Source: an uncultured Lachnospiraceae bacterium (lineage in GTDB: Bacteria > Bacillota > Clostridia > Lachnospirales > Lachnospiraceae). Taken from it: a DNA stretch of 63,738 nucleotides. Positions 51,833-60,675 of this stretch are shown piece after piece. A program made the translations under genes and the position numbers. The first letter of the stretch is position 1; each line of letters begins with the position of its first letter. Below the pieces are notes generated by a model. That model had not been told where the DNA came from, searched no databases, and saw nothing but the letters and a program-made list of their open reading frames with translations. The DNA is taken from assembly GCA_910576895.1 (NCBI GenBank), contig CAJTJZ010000010.1, forward strand, positions 17,009-80,746, given 5' to 3'.

Positions 51833-51899
51833 AAAAAATAATCTAAAATTGCTAATATAGTAAACATATAAATGTAGAGGTAATTTTAGATTATTTTTT
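51833..51899. terminator. Intrinsic terminator after the subtilase locus
   Basis: AAAAAATAATCTAAAATT (51833-51850) is perfectly complementary over 18 bases to 51882-51899, which ends in TTTTTT. Confidence 0.85.
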
Positions 51900-51934
51900 A
51901 TTAGTTTTCATAAAAAGGCTGGTGAAGAATATTT

Positions 51935-53110
51935 ATGGCTAAAATAAAAAAAATACTTAGCAGTATAGCATTTGGCATTATTTTATTATTATTGGTATTA
52001 TTTTTTTATGAGTCAAAAAGGAGCAAAGAAGATAGTGGTAGCCTTTTAGCACATAAAGAAGAAATAAAAGAGAAAAAAGAAGATCTACAAAAGAAAGAAA
52101 TTGAGAAAGAACAAAAGATAAAAGAAGATATTCGGGAATATCAAGAAATATCTATGTCATTTAATGTATCGAACTATTGGGATTGCGGACTTTTCAATAT
52201 TATGCTTGATTTCAATGAAAAATTGTGTTCCTTTGGAAGAACTGATGATACTCAAAAAAATATGTTGATTTTTTGGAAAGAGAAAGGGAAAGGTCAAAAA
52301 GAGAAAGAATTTTTAGCAGACGATGTATTTCCAAAACGTTCTTATTGGCTTCCAGACATTGTACCTTACCAAAATGGCAAACAAAAGGGATATATTATAT
52401 ATCAAAGAATAGAAGGAACTTATTTTTGTTGCTTTGTTGGAGAAAAAGGAGAATTAATTCAAAAGATACCATTAGAAAAAATTTTAAAAAAACATAAGAT
52501 GAAAAAGAAAACCATGTCTCTTGCTATTATTCCAATAGGAAAAAACAAAATTGCAGTGGATATATCTCATGGAAAAATGTCTGATCCAGATAGTGTTATT
52601 GCTCAATATATATTATATATTGATATAAAAAAGAATCGATTACTAGATATTAAAAAACATAATTATAATATTATAAGTATTGATAAAAATTATATTTATG
52701 CAATTCAATATACAAATGACAATGATATAAGACCTTCTAGTGGAATTAATTATGGTAGTTTTACTTATGGAAATCTAATTATTATAGATAGAAAAACAAG
52801 AAAACATATTGCTTCTATAGAGATACCTACCGATGGGGATGGAACAAATATTAATATGTATCCTATACATCTTTTTAATATTAAGGATGATGTTATTTGG
52901 CTTGCTAATCGAACAGGAATTTATTATATGGAGCTAGGTGATTTTGAATGGATTAAAGTGATGTCTTCAGAACAAAGCAGTTATTTGAATAAACAGACTA
53001 CAATATGTGATTTTATAGTGGTTGATGACAATTTATTTTATTTGCTTTCTTTTTTTGGAGAGGATGCTGAAACAGCAGGAAGTTTAACAAAGTATGAAAT
53101 AAAAAAGTAA
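51935..53110 (+). CDS. Membrane-anchored protein of unknown function, paralogue of the next gene's N-terminal region
   Basis: 391 residues: an N-terminal membrane anchor (about 7-27), a Lys/Glu coiled-coil-like stretch (about 30-70), then a beta-rich domain with NYWDCGLFNIMLDFNEKLCS and the end GIYYMELGDFEWIKVMSSEQ, SSYLNKQTTICDFIVVDDNL, FYLLSFFGEDAETAGSLTKY. The whole beta-rich part aligns with residues ~125-450 of the gene at 53373 (for example SSYLN, FYLLG-YGDDEETS there). No known domain recognised; beta-propeller-like is only a guess. Outward-facing by topology. Confidence 0.7.
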   Translation: MAKIKKILSSIAFGIILLLLVLFFYESKRSKEDSGSLLAHKEEIKEKKEDLQKKEIEKEQKIKEDIREYQEISMSFNVSNYWDCGLFNIMLDFNEKLCSFGRTDDTQKNMLIFWKEKGKGQKEKEFLADDVFPKRSYWLPDIVPYQNGKQKGYIIYQRIEGTYFCCFVGEKGELIQKIPLEKILKKHKMKKKTMSLAIIPIGKNKIAVDISHGKMSDPDSVIAQYILYIDIKKNRLLDIKKHNYNIISIDKNYIYAIQYTNDNDIRPSSGINYGSFTYGNLIIIDRKTRKHIASIEIPTDGDGTNINMYPIHLFNIKDDVIWLANRTGIYYMELGDFEWIKVMSSEQSSYLNKQTTICDFIVVDDNLFYLLSFFGEDAETAGSLTKYEIKK

Positions 53111-53114
53111 TGTA

Positions 53115-53168
53115 TGGTTATGTCTCTTGACTAGATAAGTAGTCAACTTTTGATAAGAGAAAACCAAA
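53115..53168 (+). repeat. Repeat R3, copy B
   Basis: Begins GGTTATGTCTCTT, contains GTCAACTTTTGATAAGAG and ends AAAACCAAAT; related to 49420-49470 with a weaker stem. Confidence 0.5.
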
Positions 53169-53216
53169 TATAATGAAATCAATTAATTTAGCAGATTAGG
53201 GAAATAAGCTGTTTTG

Positions 53217-53278
53217 CAGTTGCGGTCGGTGCGAACTCATAAACCAAAAACGGAAAATTTTTTCATTTATGAGTATAT
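53217..53278 (-). repeat. Dispersed repeat R1, copy
   Basis: TGCGGTCGGTGCGAACTCATAAA, cited in part: GGTCGGTGCGAACTCATAAA (53224-53243), whose ACTCATAAA pairs with TTTATGAGT (about 53266-53274). Opposite orientation to the copy at the window end. With R3 it fills most of the 262-base gap before the next gene. Confidence 0.55.
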
Positions 53279-53372
53279 TATAGATTAATATTAACATTCA
53301 AGACTTACTAAAGTGTTTATTAGAACTATATCCTTAAAGTTACTTTATCATACTATGAAAGGGGCAACTACT

Positions 53373-56123
53373 ATGAAAAAAATATATATTATGTTGACAG
53401 TTACAGTTACTATTATGTTGATTATAATAAATTCTACTGCCTGTACAAATACGCCAGTAACAAATATAGTAAAACATTCAGCTTCAGAAAATAATTATTT
53501 AAAAAAGGAACAACTTGAAAGCAAAAATTTTGTAAAACAAGTTTCAAAAGATGAAACTTTAGAGAATAAAAACCTGACAAATGAAATTTCAGAAAGCGAA
53601 AACTTGACAAACCAAAATTTAGAAAGTAATACAATACCATCTGAAACCTCCAATGTGACAGACAACGTAGAAAAAAATAACAAAACAGAAGAAGATATCA
53701 CTGTTTTAGAAACAAGTTATAGAGAAGATGTTCTTCCCTTTGATCCATGGACATATGCAGATTCTGGAATCTGGGAGATTATGCTTGACAATAATGATCA
53801 GCCTTTTGCCTTTGGCATTGCCGCATATGAAGGCGATAATTACCCAAGCTATTTGCTGCATTGGACAAAGAAAGAGCAAAAAAGAGAGTCTTTCCCAGAA
53901 CAATTCCTTCAAGAAAAATTGCTGAACCGCTATAAAAATGGCACTTGCAAAATTATATCCTGTGTCTATGATGGCAAACAAGCTTACCTTTTTTATGACT
54001 ACTCCAATCTTTATCTATTAAATGAAAAAGGAGCAGTTATCCGAAAAATAAAAATAAAGAAGATTGCTAAAAAAGTTATAAAGGAGGATTCTTTTGCTAT
54101 ATATGAATTTCTCCAAAAAAATAAAAAAATAAACCACTGTTCTATGATTGTTAGAGCCTACAGCAGTAAGGATGAATATGAGAGACTCTTTGATTTAGAA
54201 GCATCTTATTATCTTATCAACATAGATATGGAGACAGGAACACTCAGTTCTTATCAAAAATACCCATACCAGATCATTGGTGCTGATAAATCTTATGTTT
54301 ACGGCTACATAGACGATCTTGTCATTATTGAGGACAGAAAAACTGGAGAGTGCTATCAAAATATACCATTTCCCAAAGGAGTATTAAAGTATTCAAAAGA
54401 TGGCAAAAAACTTCTTGACTACCAAGATTTTGAATTTGATATCTGTGATCATACCATTTATTTGGCAGACCGTTCTGGTATCTATAAATTGTCTCCCCTT
54501 GATAATGGCTGGACAAAAATTATGGAAAAACAATATAGTTCCTATTTAAATTCCGACTATACGCTTACTGATCTTAAAGTAGTAAATGATAATCACTTTT
54601 ATTTGTTAGGGCTTTATGGAGATGATGAAGAGACTTCAACCTTTTTGGCAGAATATACACTGGGAGAAAAAACAGCCAAACCAGCTCCAAGCGAGGAAAG
54701 ATGGAAAGATGGGTTTTATGTCTATGAAGGCGAATTGGTATCTTATAATGGAACAGGTGGAGAAATAACAATTCCTGAAACCGTAACGGTATTTCCAACT
54801 CAAATATTCGATAACACAGAAGGAATTACTTCTATCTCGATTCCTGCCTCAGTAAAAACTTTAAATTATTCTCTCTATCCTTGTTTAAGTGGGATTTTTT
54901 ACCAGTGTAAAGATCTAGAATCGATTACTGTGTCAGAGGAACATGAAAGCTATAGCTCCGTTGACGGCGTATTATTTGATCTAAAAGATAAATGCCTGCT
55001 TCGCTACCCACCTGCAAAACTAGAACAATCTTATGTTCAAGAACTATTTGTAGAGGAAATTGCTACTTCTGCCTTTGAGGGTTGTCGTAATTTACAGGAA
55101 TGTTATCTTCACGCTGATGTAAACAAAATCGATACTGGTGCTTTTGCAAACGCTTATTCCCTACAAGGTATTTATGTAGATTCAGAGAATGAAACTTACT
55201 GTTCAGAAGATGGTGTTTTATTTAATAAAGACAAAACAACTCTATTGCAATATCCAGCAGGAAAACAAGATATTTCTTACACTGTCCCAAAGGGTGTAAC
55301 AGCTATTGCATCAGGTGCTTTCTCTGGATGCCAGCATTTAAAAGAAGTTTTTGTCCCTGAACAAGTAATAGAAATTTCTGATGGTATATTTTCTGGATCA
55401 CCCTCTATAGAAAAAATTACATTTTCTGGTCTCAAGACTATGGGCGTTAACGTTTTTTCTGATTGTACGAATCTTCAAAAAGTTTCCATTTCTGGTGATC
55501 TAACGTTCCTTAAAAACGGAAGCTTCGCTGGTTGTATTTCTCTTGAGACAATTATACTTCCAGACAGTGTACAACATTTTGGAGATGCATCATTTTATAG
55601 ATGCAAATCACTAAAGCAACTCTCTATGCCTGAACAACTGTGTACTATAGAGTCTATGGCATTTGAGGATTGTTCTTCCCTACAGCAGCTTACATTCCCA
55701 GAAAATCTCAAAAGTATTGGTTCATGGGCATTTCAGAACTGCAAGCGGATAAAGCAAATCACCTTGCCAAAAAGCTGCATAACGGTTTCTATCGGTGCAT
55801 TCAGTGGATGTCGTTCTTTATCCAAAATAAAACTCTCAGAAGAAATGACAGCTCTGGAAGGCTATGTTTTTCGAGAGTGCAGCAGTCTTGTTAAAATTTC
55901 TCTGCCAAAAAGGCTAAAAAGTGTTGATTTTTCAGCTTTTGAAAGCTGTCGCAGACTGAAAAAACTTATCATTCCTGATGGGGTAACAAGCCTGACAAAT
56001 CTCTCTGTTGGCAAAAGTTTTCCAAACTGCACCTCTTTAAAATCCGTAAAAATACCAGAAACCGTAAAAGAGATAGATAATATAAAAATACCAAAACATA
56101 TTAAAGTTATTGGGAATTTATAA
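53373..56123 (+). CDS. Surface lipoprotein with BspA-type leucine-rich repeats
   Basis: 916 residues from ATG 53373 (MKKIYIMLTVTVTIMLIIIN), with AAAGGGG upstream. The signal ends in NSTACTN, a plausible lipobox with Cys. A Ser/Glu/Asn-rich linker (about 30-110) is followed by a ~330-residue beta-rich domain homologous to the preceding gene, then from about residue 470 BspA/LRR_5 repeats (GAFSGCQHLKEVFVPEQV, AFEDCSSLQQLTFPENLKSI, AFQNCKRIKQITLPKSC). BspA repeats usually mediate binding to host or bacterial surfaces. Base composition is less AT-biased than the neighbours, suggesting transfer. Confidence 0.82.
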   Translation: MKKIYIMLTVTVTIMLIIINSTACTNTPVTNIVKHSASENNYLKKEQLESKNFVKQVSKDETLENKNLTNEISESENLTNQNLESNTIPSETSNVTDNVEKNNKTEEDITVLETSYREDVLPFDPWTYADSGIWEIMLDNNDQPFAFGIAAYEGDNYPSYLLHWTKKEQKRESFPEQFLQEKLLNRYKNGTCKIISCVYDGKQAYLFYDYSNLYLLNEKGAVIRKIKIKKIAKKVIKEDSFAIYEFLQKNKKINHCSMIVRAYSSKDEYERLFDLEASYYLINIDMETGTLSSYQKYPYQIIGADKSYVYGYIDDLVIIEDRKTGECYQNIPFPKGVLKYSKDGKKLLDYQDFEFDICDHTIYLADRSGIYKLSPLDNGWTKIMEKQYSSYLNSDYTLTDLKVVNDNHFYLLGLYGDDEETSTFLAEYTLGEKTAKPAPSEERWKDGFYVYEGELVSYNGTGGEITIPETVTVFPTQIFDNTEGITSISIPASVKTLNYSLYPCLSGIFYQCKDLESITVSEEHESYSSVDGVLFDLKDKCLLRYPPAKLEQSYVQELFVEEIATSAFEGCRNLQECYLHADVNKIDTGAFANAYSLQGIYVDSENETYCSEDGVLFNKDKTTLLQYPAGKQDISYTVPKGVTAIASGAFSGCQHLKEVFVPEQVIEISDGIFSGSPSIEKITFSGLKTMGVNVFSDCTNLQKVSISGDLTFLKNGSFAGCISLETIILPDSVQHFGDASFYRCKSLKQLSMPEQLCTIESMAFEDCSSLQQLTFPENLKSIGSWAFQNCKRIKQITLPKSCITVSIGAFSGCRSLSKIKLSEEMTALEGYVFRECSSLVKISLPKRLKSVDFSAFESCRRLKKLIIPDGVTSLTNLSVGKSFPNCTSLKSVKIPETVKEIDNIKIPKHIKVIGNL

Positions 56124-56129
56124 TTATCT

Positions 56130-56222
56130 GACTACTCCCACGGACAAGCCTATGGGGTTCTTACTACTAAGCGTAGCTTGTAATCGTACATCATTTTCAG
56201 ACTTTGGAAGTACGAGTGTAAA
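56130..56222 (+). mobile_element. Possible IS200/IS605-type right-end remnant
   Basis: GACTACTCCCACGGACAAGC, then CCTATGGGGTTCTTACTACTAAGCG (quoted in part), with a CCCA...TGGG mini-hairpin, resembles the conserved right end next to tnpB genes in Clostridia. No tnpA or tnpB remains. It abuts the regulator fragment. Recognition is from memory of the pattern only. Confidence 0.35.
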
Positions 56223-56227
56223 TCTAT

Positions 56228-56620
56228 TTGAGCCAAAACTTTCGTGAAGATAGCGAAAAAACAATGGAAGAAATAATAAAAATATGCAAAAATATAATAG
56301 ATTCCTTTCCAGTAAAGTATGAAATGATAGAATTTACTAATGGAGAAATATTTCTTTCATTTCAGGAATCATTAGATATTCTAGTGCTTGATATTGAGCT
56401 TCCAAAAATAAATGGAATTACTATTAAAAATCGTTTACAAGAAAGACGAGAAGAAACCTTGATTATTTTTGTAATCAATCATGAGGAATTAATTAAGGAA
56501 GTTTTTGAAATTTATGTGATTGGGTTTGTAAATAAATTAGAAATGGAAACACAGCTTATGGCAATGCTGCTTCGCAGCTACGGTCGGCACGAACTCACGA
56601 ATGAAAAAAGGAAGCAGTAG
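56228..56620 (+). pseudogene. Receiver-domain fragment of an AgrA-like response regulator
   Basis: Reads from about 56239: REDSEKTMEEIIKICKNIID, then LDILVLDIELPKINGI with the phospho-acceptor Asp, and FEIYVIGFVNKLE with the receiver Lys. The normal N-terminus (MITLGICED-like) is missing, and the LytTR DNA-binding domain is lost where repeat R1 begins (56573), giving a tail RSYGRHELTNEKRKQ. TTG 56228 has no ribosome binding site. Not functional as it stands. Confidence 0.7.
56573..56610 (-). repeat. Dispersed repeat R1, truncated copy
   Basis: Contains CGGTCGGCACGAACTCACGA (56581-56600), identical over 20 bases to the inverted sequence at the window end (63719-63738), but its second hairpin arm is missing. 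It lies at the junction between regulator and kinase fragments. Confidence 0.65.
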
Positions 56621-56886
56621 AAAAAGTAGAGGGAAAAAGGAAGATACTACTGGAGATTAGAAATTATCAAAAAAATCTTTATCTTGTAGTGAAGAATAGT
56701 ATTAGACAAGAAGCAGGAACGGAAATAAATTTGAAAACGCAGAAAATGGACAAGAAAATACATGGATATGGAATTAGAAATATCAAACAGGTAGTTATAA
56801 ATTATCAGGGAGAGATTGAATGGAAACAGGAGTATGGTTTCTTTATAGTTGAAATAATATTACCAATTTTAAATGAAAATTTTTAA
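56611..56886 (+). pseudogene. C-terminal fragment of an AgrC-like (GHKL) histidine kinase
   Basis: In one frame from about 56611: KRKILLEIRNYQKNLYLVVK, NSIRQEAGTEINLKTQKMDK, KIHGYGIRNIKQVVINYQGE, then FFIVEIILP. This is the ATP-binding C-terminus of quorum-sensing kinases (HGYGIRNI is characteristic). The sensor and dimerisation parts are gone; the fragment starts at repeat R1. The partner of the decayed response regulator. Confidence 0.7.
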
Positions 56887-57006
56887 TTCTATATTAGAGA
56901 AATTAGTCGTTGATAAAATTTTCAAAATAGTATATAGTATTTATAAACAAACGCTTGCAAATAATTTAAGTCAATTATGGAAAACTTGTTTGTGCCTTAA
57001 AAAAGA

Positions 57007-57690
57007 ATGGTGAAATATATGAAAAAAGTGATAGGTATTGTATTGTTACTATTTGCTGGAACTGTTATATTAAATGGGTTTATGCCAAAGAGTATAGAAA
57101 ATTCCTTAGATAAAGAAGAAAAGAAAGAACTTCCTGTTGTTAAAAGTATAGTGGATTATCAGGAATTTACGATTCCATCTCTTACAGATAAGGCTACTTA
57201 TATTATGCAAGCTAAAGTAATGGAAGTAGGGGATACCTTAGAAAAAGAAATGGCAGTTTCTCTTACAGAAAATCCAAAGGAAGCAACGGAAACAATAAGT
57301 TGTCCCATTACTCCAATTACATTAAAAGTGGAAGATGTAATGAAAGGCAAGGATATAGCTGCTGGGGATACTTTTATTTATTATGAAGATGGTGGAAGAA
57401 CATCAGACTATATTCAACTACCAGATGGTTTTTTCATGGAAGAAGGAATGGATATTATTTTATTTTTAAATAAGGAAGGCTATTGCTTTGGATATCAAAG
57501 TATGTTTCCAGTGATAAATGATCAAGTGCTTTTAAATGAAATGGCACTAGATTATGTAAACTCAGATAAGGTATCAGAAATGGATACAGAAAACATGAAA
57601 TCTATTTTTAGGGAGCAAATAAATAATCCAATATCATCTTTTATGCAGGTGAAGGATTTTACAAATATAATAAAAACATTACAATCCTAG
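57007..57690 (+). CDS. Exported protein of unknown function
   Basis: 227 residues. An N-terminal signal/anchor (MKKVIGIVLLLFAGTVILNG from ATG 57019; ATG 57007 adds four residues and neither has a clear ribosome binding site). The rest has ATYIMQAKVMEVGDTLEKEM, a VEDVMKGKDIAAGDTFIYYE segment and MDIILFLNKEGYCFGYQSMF, a beta-rich pattern seen in small secreted proteins of Firmicutes, but no family I can name. It stands alone after the kinase remnant. Confidence 0.6.
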   Translation: MVKYMKKVIGIVLLLFAGTVILNGFMPKSIENSLDKEEKKELPVVKSIVDYQEFTIPSLTDKATYIMQAKVMEVGDTLEKEMAVSLTENPKEATETISCPITPITLKVEDVMKGKDIAAGDTFIYYEDGGRTSDYIQLPDGFFMEEGMDIILFLNKEGYCFGYQSMFPVINDQVLLNEMALDYVNSDKVSEMDTENMKSIFREQINNPISSFMQVKDFTNIIKTLQS

Positions 57691-57743
57691 AATTTGGTAC
57701 ATAATAAAGAAAATTTTGATAATGAAAGGTTTTTTTATTATTT

Positions 57744-59348
57744 ATGGAAGAACATAGTCTTGATTATAATCAACAGTCCTGTCAAGGAAAGGTTTGGTTG
57801 CTTGGTGCAGGGCCGGGAGATATTGGGCTTCTTACCTGCAAAGCAAAGGAAGTTCTAAAACGTGCAGAAGTTGTTATTTTTGATGCTTTAATTAGTACAG
57901 AAATTCTTGCACTTATGCCGGAGTGTGCAGAAAAAATAAATGCAGGTAAGCGAGCCGGAAATCATACTTTGTCACAGTTGGAGATTAATCAAATATTACT
58001 TACAAAGGCATTAGAGGGAAAACAAGTAGTACGTCTAAAGGGCGGCGATCCTTTTGTATTTGGACGAGGTGGCGAAGAACTGGAACTTTTAGTAGAACAT
58101 GGTATTGCTTTTGAAGTTGTTCCCGGTGTGACAAGTGCTGTTGCTGTGCCTGCTTATGCTGGGATTCCCGTAACACACCGTTCTATGACTTCTTCTTTTC
58201 ATATTATTACAGGTCATGCCATGCAGGGAAAAGAAAGTCAAATTGATTATCATTCTTTAGTAAAAATGAATGCAACGCTTATTTTTCTTATGGGACTTTC
58301 TTCGTTGCCAAGTATTTGTGAAGGGCTTTTACAAGCTGGTATGGATAAAAATATGCCAGCATCTGTCATTTCTTATGGAACGGTCGCTAGACAAAAAAAG
58401 GTGTTAGCAAGCATTGATACACTTGCAGAAAAAACAAAACAGGCAGGAATAACAGCACCAGCAATTATTATTGTTGGTTTTGTTTGTGCGTTATCGGAAA
58501 GATATTATTGGTTAGAAACCTGCCCTTTAGGAAAAAAAAGTGTTTTAGTAACAAGACCAGCCGATAGGATTTCTGAAATGACAAAAAAGCTGCGGTTTCT
58601 TGGTGCACAAGTAATTGAAATGCCACTGATACGAACAGAACGATTAAAACATAATAAGAAACTAAAAGAAGTATTAAAGCAGATTTCACAAATAAAGGAG
58701 GAGGTATGGCTTGTATTTACAAGTCCATCAGGAATCCATATCTTTTTTGAACAGCTTAAGGAATGGAAACTAGATTTGCGAAAGGTGTTTTCTTCGCAAA
58801 TTAAAATTGCTGTTCTTGGAAGCGGTACAAAAAAGGAACTTGCTAATTATGGATTTTTTGCTGATATAATGCCAAAAGAATATTCTGCAGCAGCTCTTGG
58901 GGATTTATTATCAAAAATATGGAAAGAGCAGAAAATTTATCAAAAGAAACTTTATATTATTCGTGCAAAAAATGGTTCTAAGGATTTAATAAAACCGCTT
59001 TTAAAAGCAGGCATTGTTTATGAAGATATTCCGTTGTATGAAACTGTTTTTGTAGAAAATAAACTTCTTGCAAAAAAAGTAAAGGAGATGCTTTTACAAG
59101 GAATGCTTGATTTTATTACGTTTACAAGTGCTTCTATTGTACGCAGTTTTATAAAAGCAATGGAATTTTGTGAGGAAGAAAAAGATTATTTAAAAAACTT
59201 TTATGCTGTTTGTATTGGAGAGAAAACGGCAGAGGAGGCAAAAAAATATGGAATGGATATTTTAATATCTAAAAAAGCGGAAATTGATAGTATGGTGGAA
59301 ATTATAAAGGAATATAGAAAAAAGGGAGAAAAAAATAAGAAAGAATAG
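57744..59348 (+). CDS. cobA-hemD: CobA-HemD fusion: uroporphyrinogen-III C-methyltransferase / uroporphyrinogen-III synthase
   Basis: 534 residues. Residues ~15-255 are the SAM-dependent methyltransferase (VWLLGAGPGDIGLLTCKAKE, VRLKGGDPFVFGRGGEELEL, GIPVTHRSMTSSFHIITGH), making precorrin-2; residues ~265-530 are HemD-like (VLVTRPADRISEMTKKLRFL, TFTSASIVRSF). It leads uroporphyrinogen III to cobalamin/sirohaem. The typical Clostridia fusion is usually preceded by hemA and hemC; they are not here. hemB follows after 50 bases. Confidence 0.93.
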   Translation: MEEHSLDYNQQSCQGKVWLLGAGPGDIGLLTCKAKEVLKRAEVVIFDALISTEILALMPECAEKINAGKRAGNHTLSQLEINQILLTKALEGKQVVRLKGGDPFVFGRGGEELELLVEHGIAFEVVPGVTSAVAVPAYAGIPVTHRSMTSSFHIITGHAMQGKESQIDYHSLVKMNATLIFLMGLSSLPSICEGLLQAGMDKNMPASVISYGTVARQKKVLASIDTLAEKTKQAGITAPAIIIVGFVCALSERYYWLETCPLGKKSVLVTRPADRISEMTKKLRFLGAQVIEMPLIRTERLKHNKKLKEVLKQISQIKEEVWLVFTSPSGIHIFFEQLKEWKLDLRKVFSSQIKIAVLGSGTKKELANYGFFADIMPKEYSAAALGDLLSKIWKEQKIYQKKLYIIRAKNGSKDLIKPLLKAGIVYEDIPLYETVFVENKLLAKKVKEMLLQGMLDFITFTSASIVRSFIKAMEFCEEEKDYLKNFYAVCIGEKTAEEAKKYGMDILISKKAEIDSMVEIIKEYRKKGEKNKKE

Positions 59349-59398
59349 GAAAAAAGAGGACAATATAGAAAAAAATAGAAAGGAAGAAGAAAAAATTT

Positions 59399-60382
59399 AT
59401 GGATTTTATTATAAGACCAAGAAGACTTCGTAAAGATCAAACAATTCGTGATTTAGTCCGAGAAACAAGAATTTCAAAAAAATCATTAATTTATCCCCTA
59501 TTTGTAAAAGAAGGAAAACAGATAATAGAAGAAATACCATCTATGGAAGGGCAGTATCGTTATAGTGTAGATATGCTTCCAAAGGAATTAGAACAGATTA
59601 GAAAGGCAGGGATTGGCTGTGTTCTTTTTTTTGGTATTCCTGATAATAAAGATGAATATGGCAGTGGTGCATGGCAGGAGAATGGTATTGTTCAAAAAGC
59701 ACTTCAAGTAGCAAAAAAGGAATTTCCAGATTTATATTGTATTACGGATGTTTGTATGTGTGAGTATACAAGTCATGGACATTGTGGAATTTTAAATGGC
59801 AAATCAGTTGATAATGATAAAACTCTTGCAGTACTTTCAAAAATAGCACTTTCTCATGTACAGGCAGGAGCAGATATGGTAGCACCTTCTGATATGATGG
59901 ATGGACGTATTTTAGCAATTCGACAGACACTTGATCAAAATGGTTATATAGAAATACCAATTATGTCTTATGCCATAAAGTATTCCTCTGCTTTTTATGG
60001 ACCATTTCGTGAGGCAGCAGGTTCTGCACCATCTTTTGGGGATAGGAAAAGCTATCAAATGGATTTTCATAATAAAAAGGAAGCAATCAAAGAAGCTGCT
60101 CTTGATGTGGAACAAGGAGCAGATATTCTTATGGTAAAGCCAGCACTTTCTTATTTAGATATTGTACAAAAAATTTCAGATACATTTTCTGTACCAATAG
60201 CAGCTTATAGTGTTAGTGGAGAATATTCTATGGTAAAAGCAGCAGCACATGCAGGATTTTTGGAGGAAGCAGCGACTGTTTGTGAAATGGCAACAGGAGT
60301 TTTTCGAGCAGGAGCAGATATTTTGATTACTTATTATGCAAAGGAATTAGCTCGCTGGATTGATGAAGGAAGAATTGGCTGA
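59399..60382 (+). CDS. hemB: Porphobilinogen synthase (delta-aminolevulinate dehydratase)
   Basis: 327 residues. RPRRLRKDQTIRDLVRETRI at the start, the metal-site region TDVCMCEYTSHGHCGIL with three Cys (zinc-dependent type), and two Schiff-base lysines in SYAIKYSSAFYGPFREAAGS and ILMVKPALSYLDI. Condenses two 5-aminolevulinate molecules to porphobilinogen. AGGAAG precedes the ATG. Operon with cobA-hemD. Confidence 0.96.
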   Translation: MDFIIRPRRLRKDQTIRDLVRETRISKKSLIYPLFVKEGKQIIEEIPSMEGQYRYSVDMLPKELEQIRKAGIGCVLFFGIPDNKDEYGSGAWQENGIVQKALQVAKKEFPDLYCITDVCMCEYTSHGHCGILNGKSVDNDKTLAVLSKIALSHVQAGADMVAPSDMMDGRILAIRQTLDQNGYIEIPIMSYAIKYSSAFYGPFREAAGSAPSFGDRKSYQMDFHNKKEAIKEAALDVEQGADILMVKPALSYLDIVQKISDTFSVPIAAYSVSGEYSMVKAAAHAGFLEEAATVCEMATGVFRAGADILITYYAKELARWIDEGRIG

Positions 60383-60439
60383 AAATATTGACAAATAATA
60401 TAGGAACTGTTCTTAAAAGATAAAAAGATCAAACTATGA

Positions 60440-60468
60440 TTGAAAATAAAAAGAAGTAGTGTTATAAT
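60440..60468 (+). promoter_or_regulatory. Promoter of paaK
   Basis: TTGAAA (60440-60445), 17-base spacer, TATAAT (60463-60468), giving a leader of about 200 bases before ATG 60676. Confidence 0.7.
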
Positions 60469-60520
60469 AAGGCTTGTCTTGTGCAAATTTTAGAAATAGA
60501 TATAGAAGTAGATGTTATTA

Positions 60521-60553
60521 TATTGGCCGTCAAAAAACATAACCGCTCAGTAT
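60521..60553. repeat. Palindromic repeat, ACCGCT/AGTAT family, decayed copy
   Basis: ATATTGGCCGTCAAAA (from 60520) and AACCGCTCAGTAT (60541-60553) keep the outline of the palindrome at 25561-25592 with several mismatches. It lies in the paaK leader, where I see nothing else. Confidence 0.45.
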
Positions 60554-60675
60554 AATTTTTATTGCATAAGAAGAATATTTTTTATCGTTTACAGGCTGGA
60601 ACAGAAAAAAAGACAGAAAAAATAATAAGTATTGTTCCAGTTAAAAAATATATAAATAATGATTGGAGAAACTAT

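Noticed and set aside
56130..56222. Intact IS200/IS605 element
   Set aside because: No transposase or TnpB coding sequence is present; only an end-like sequence remains.
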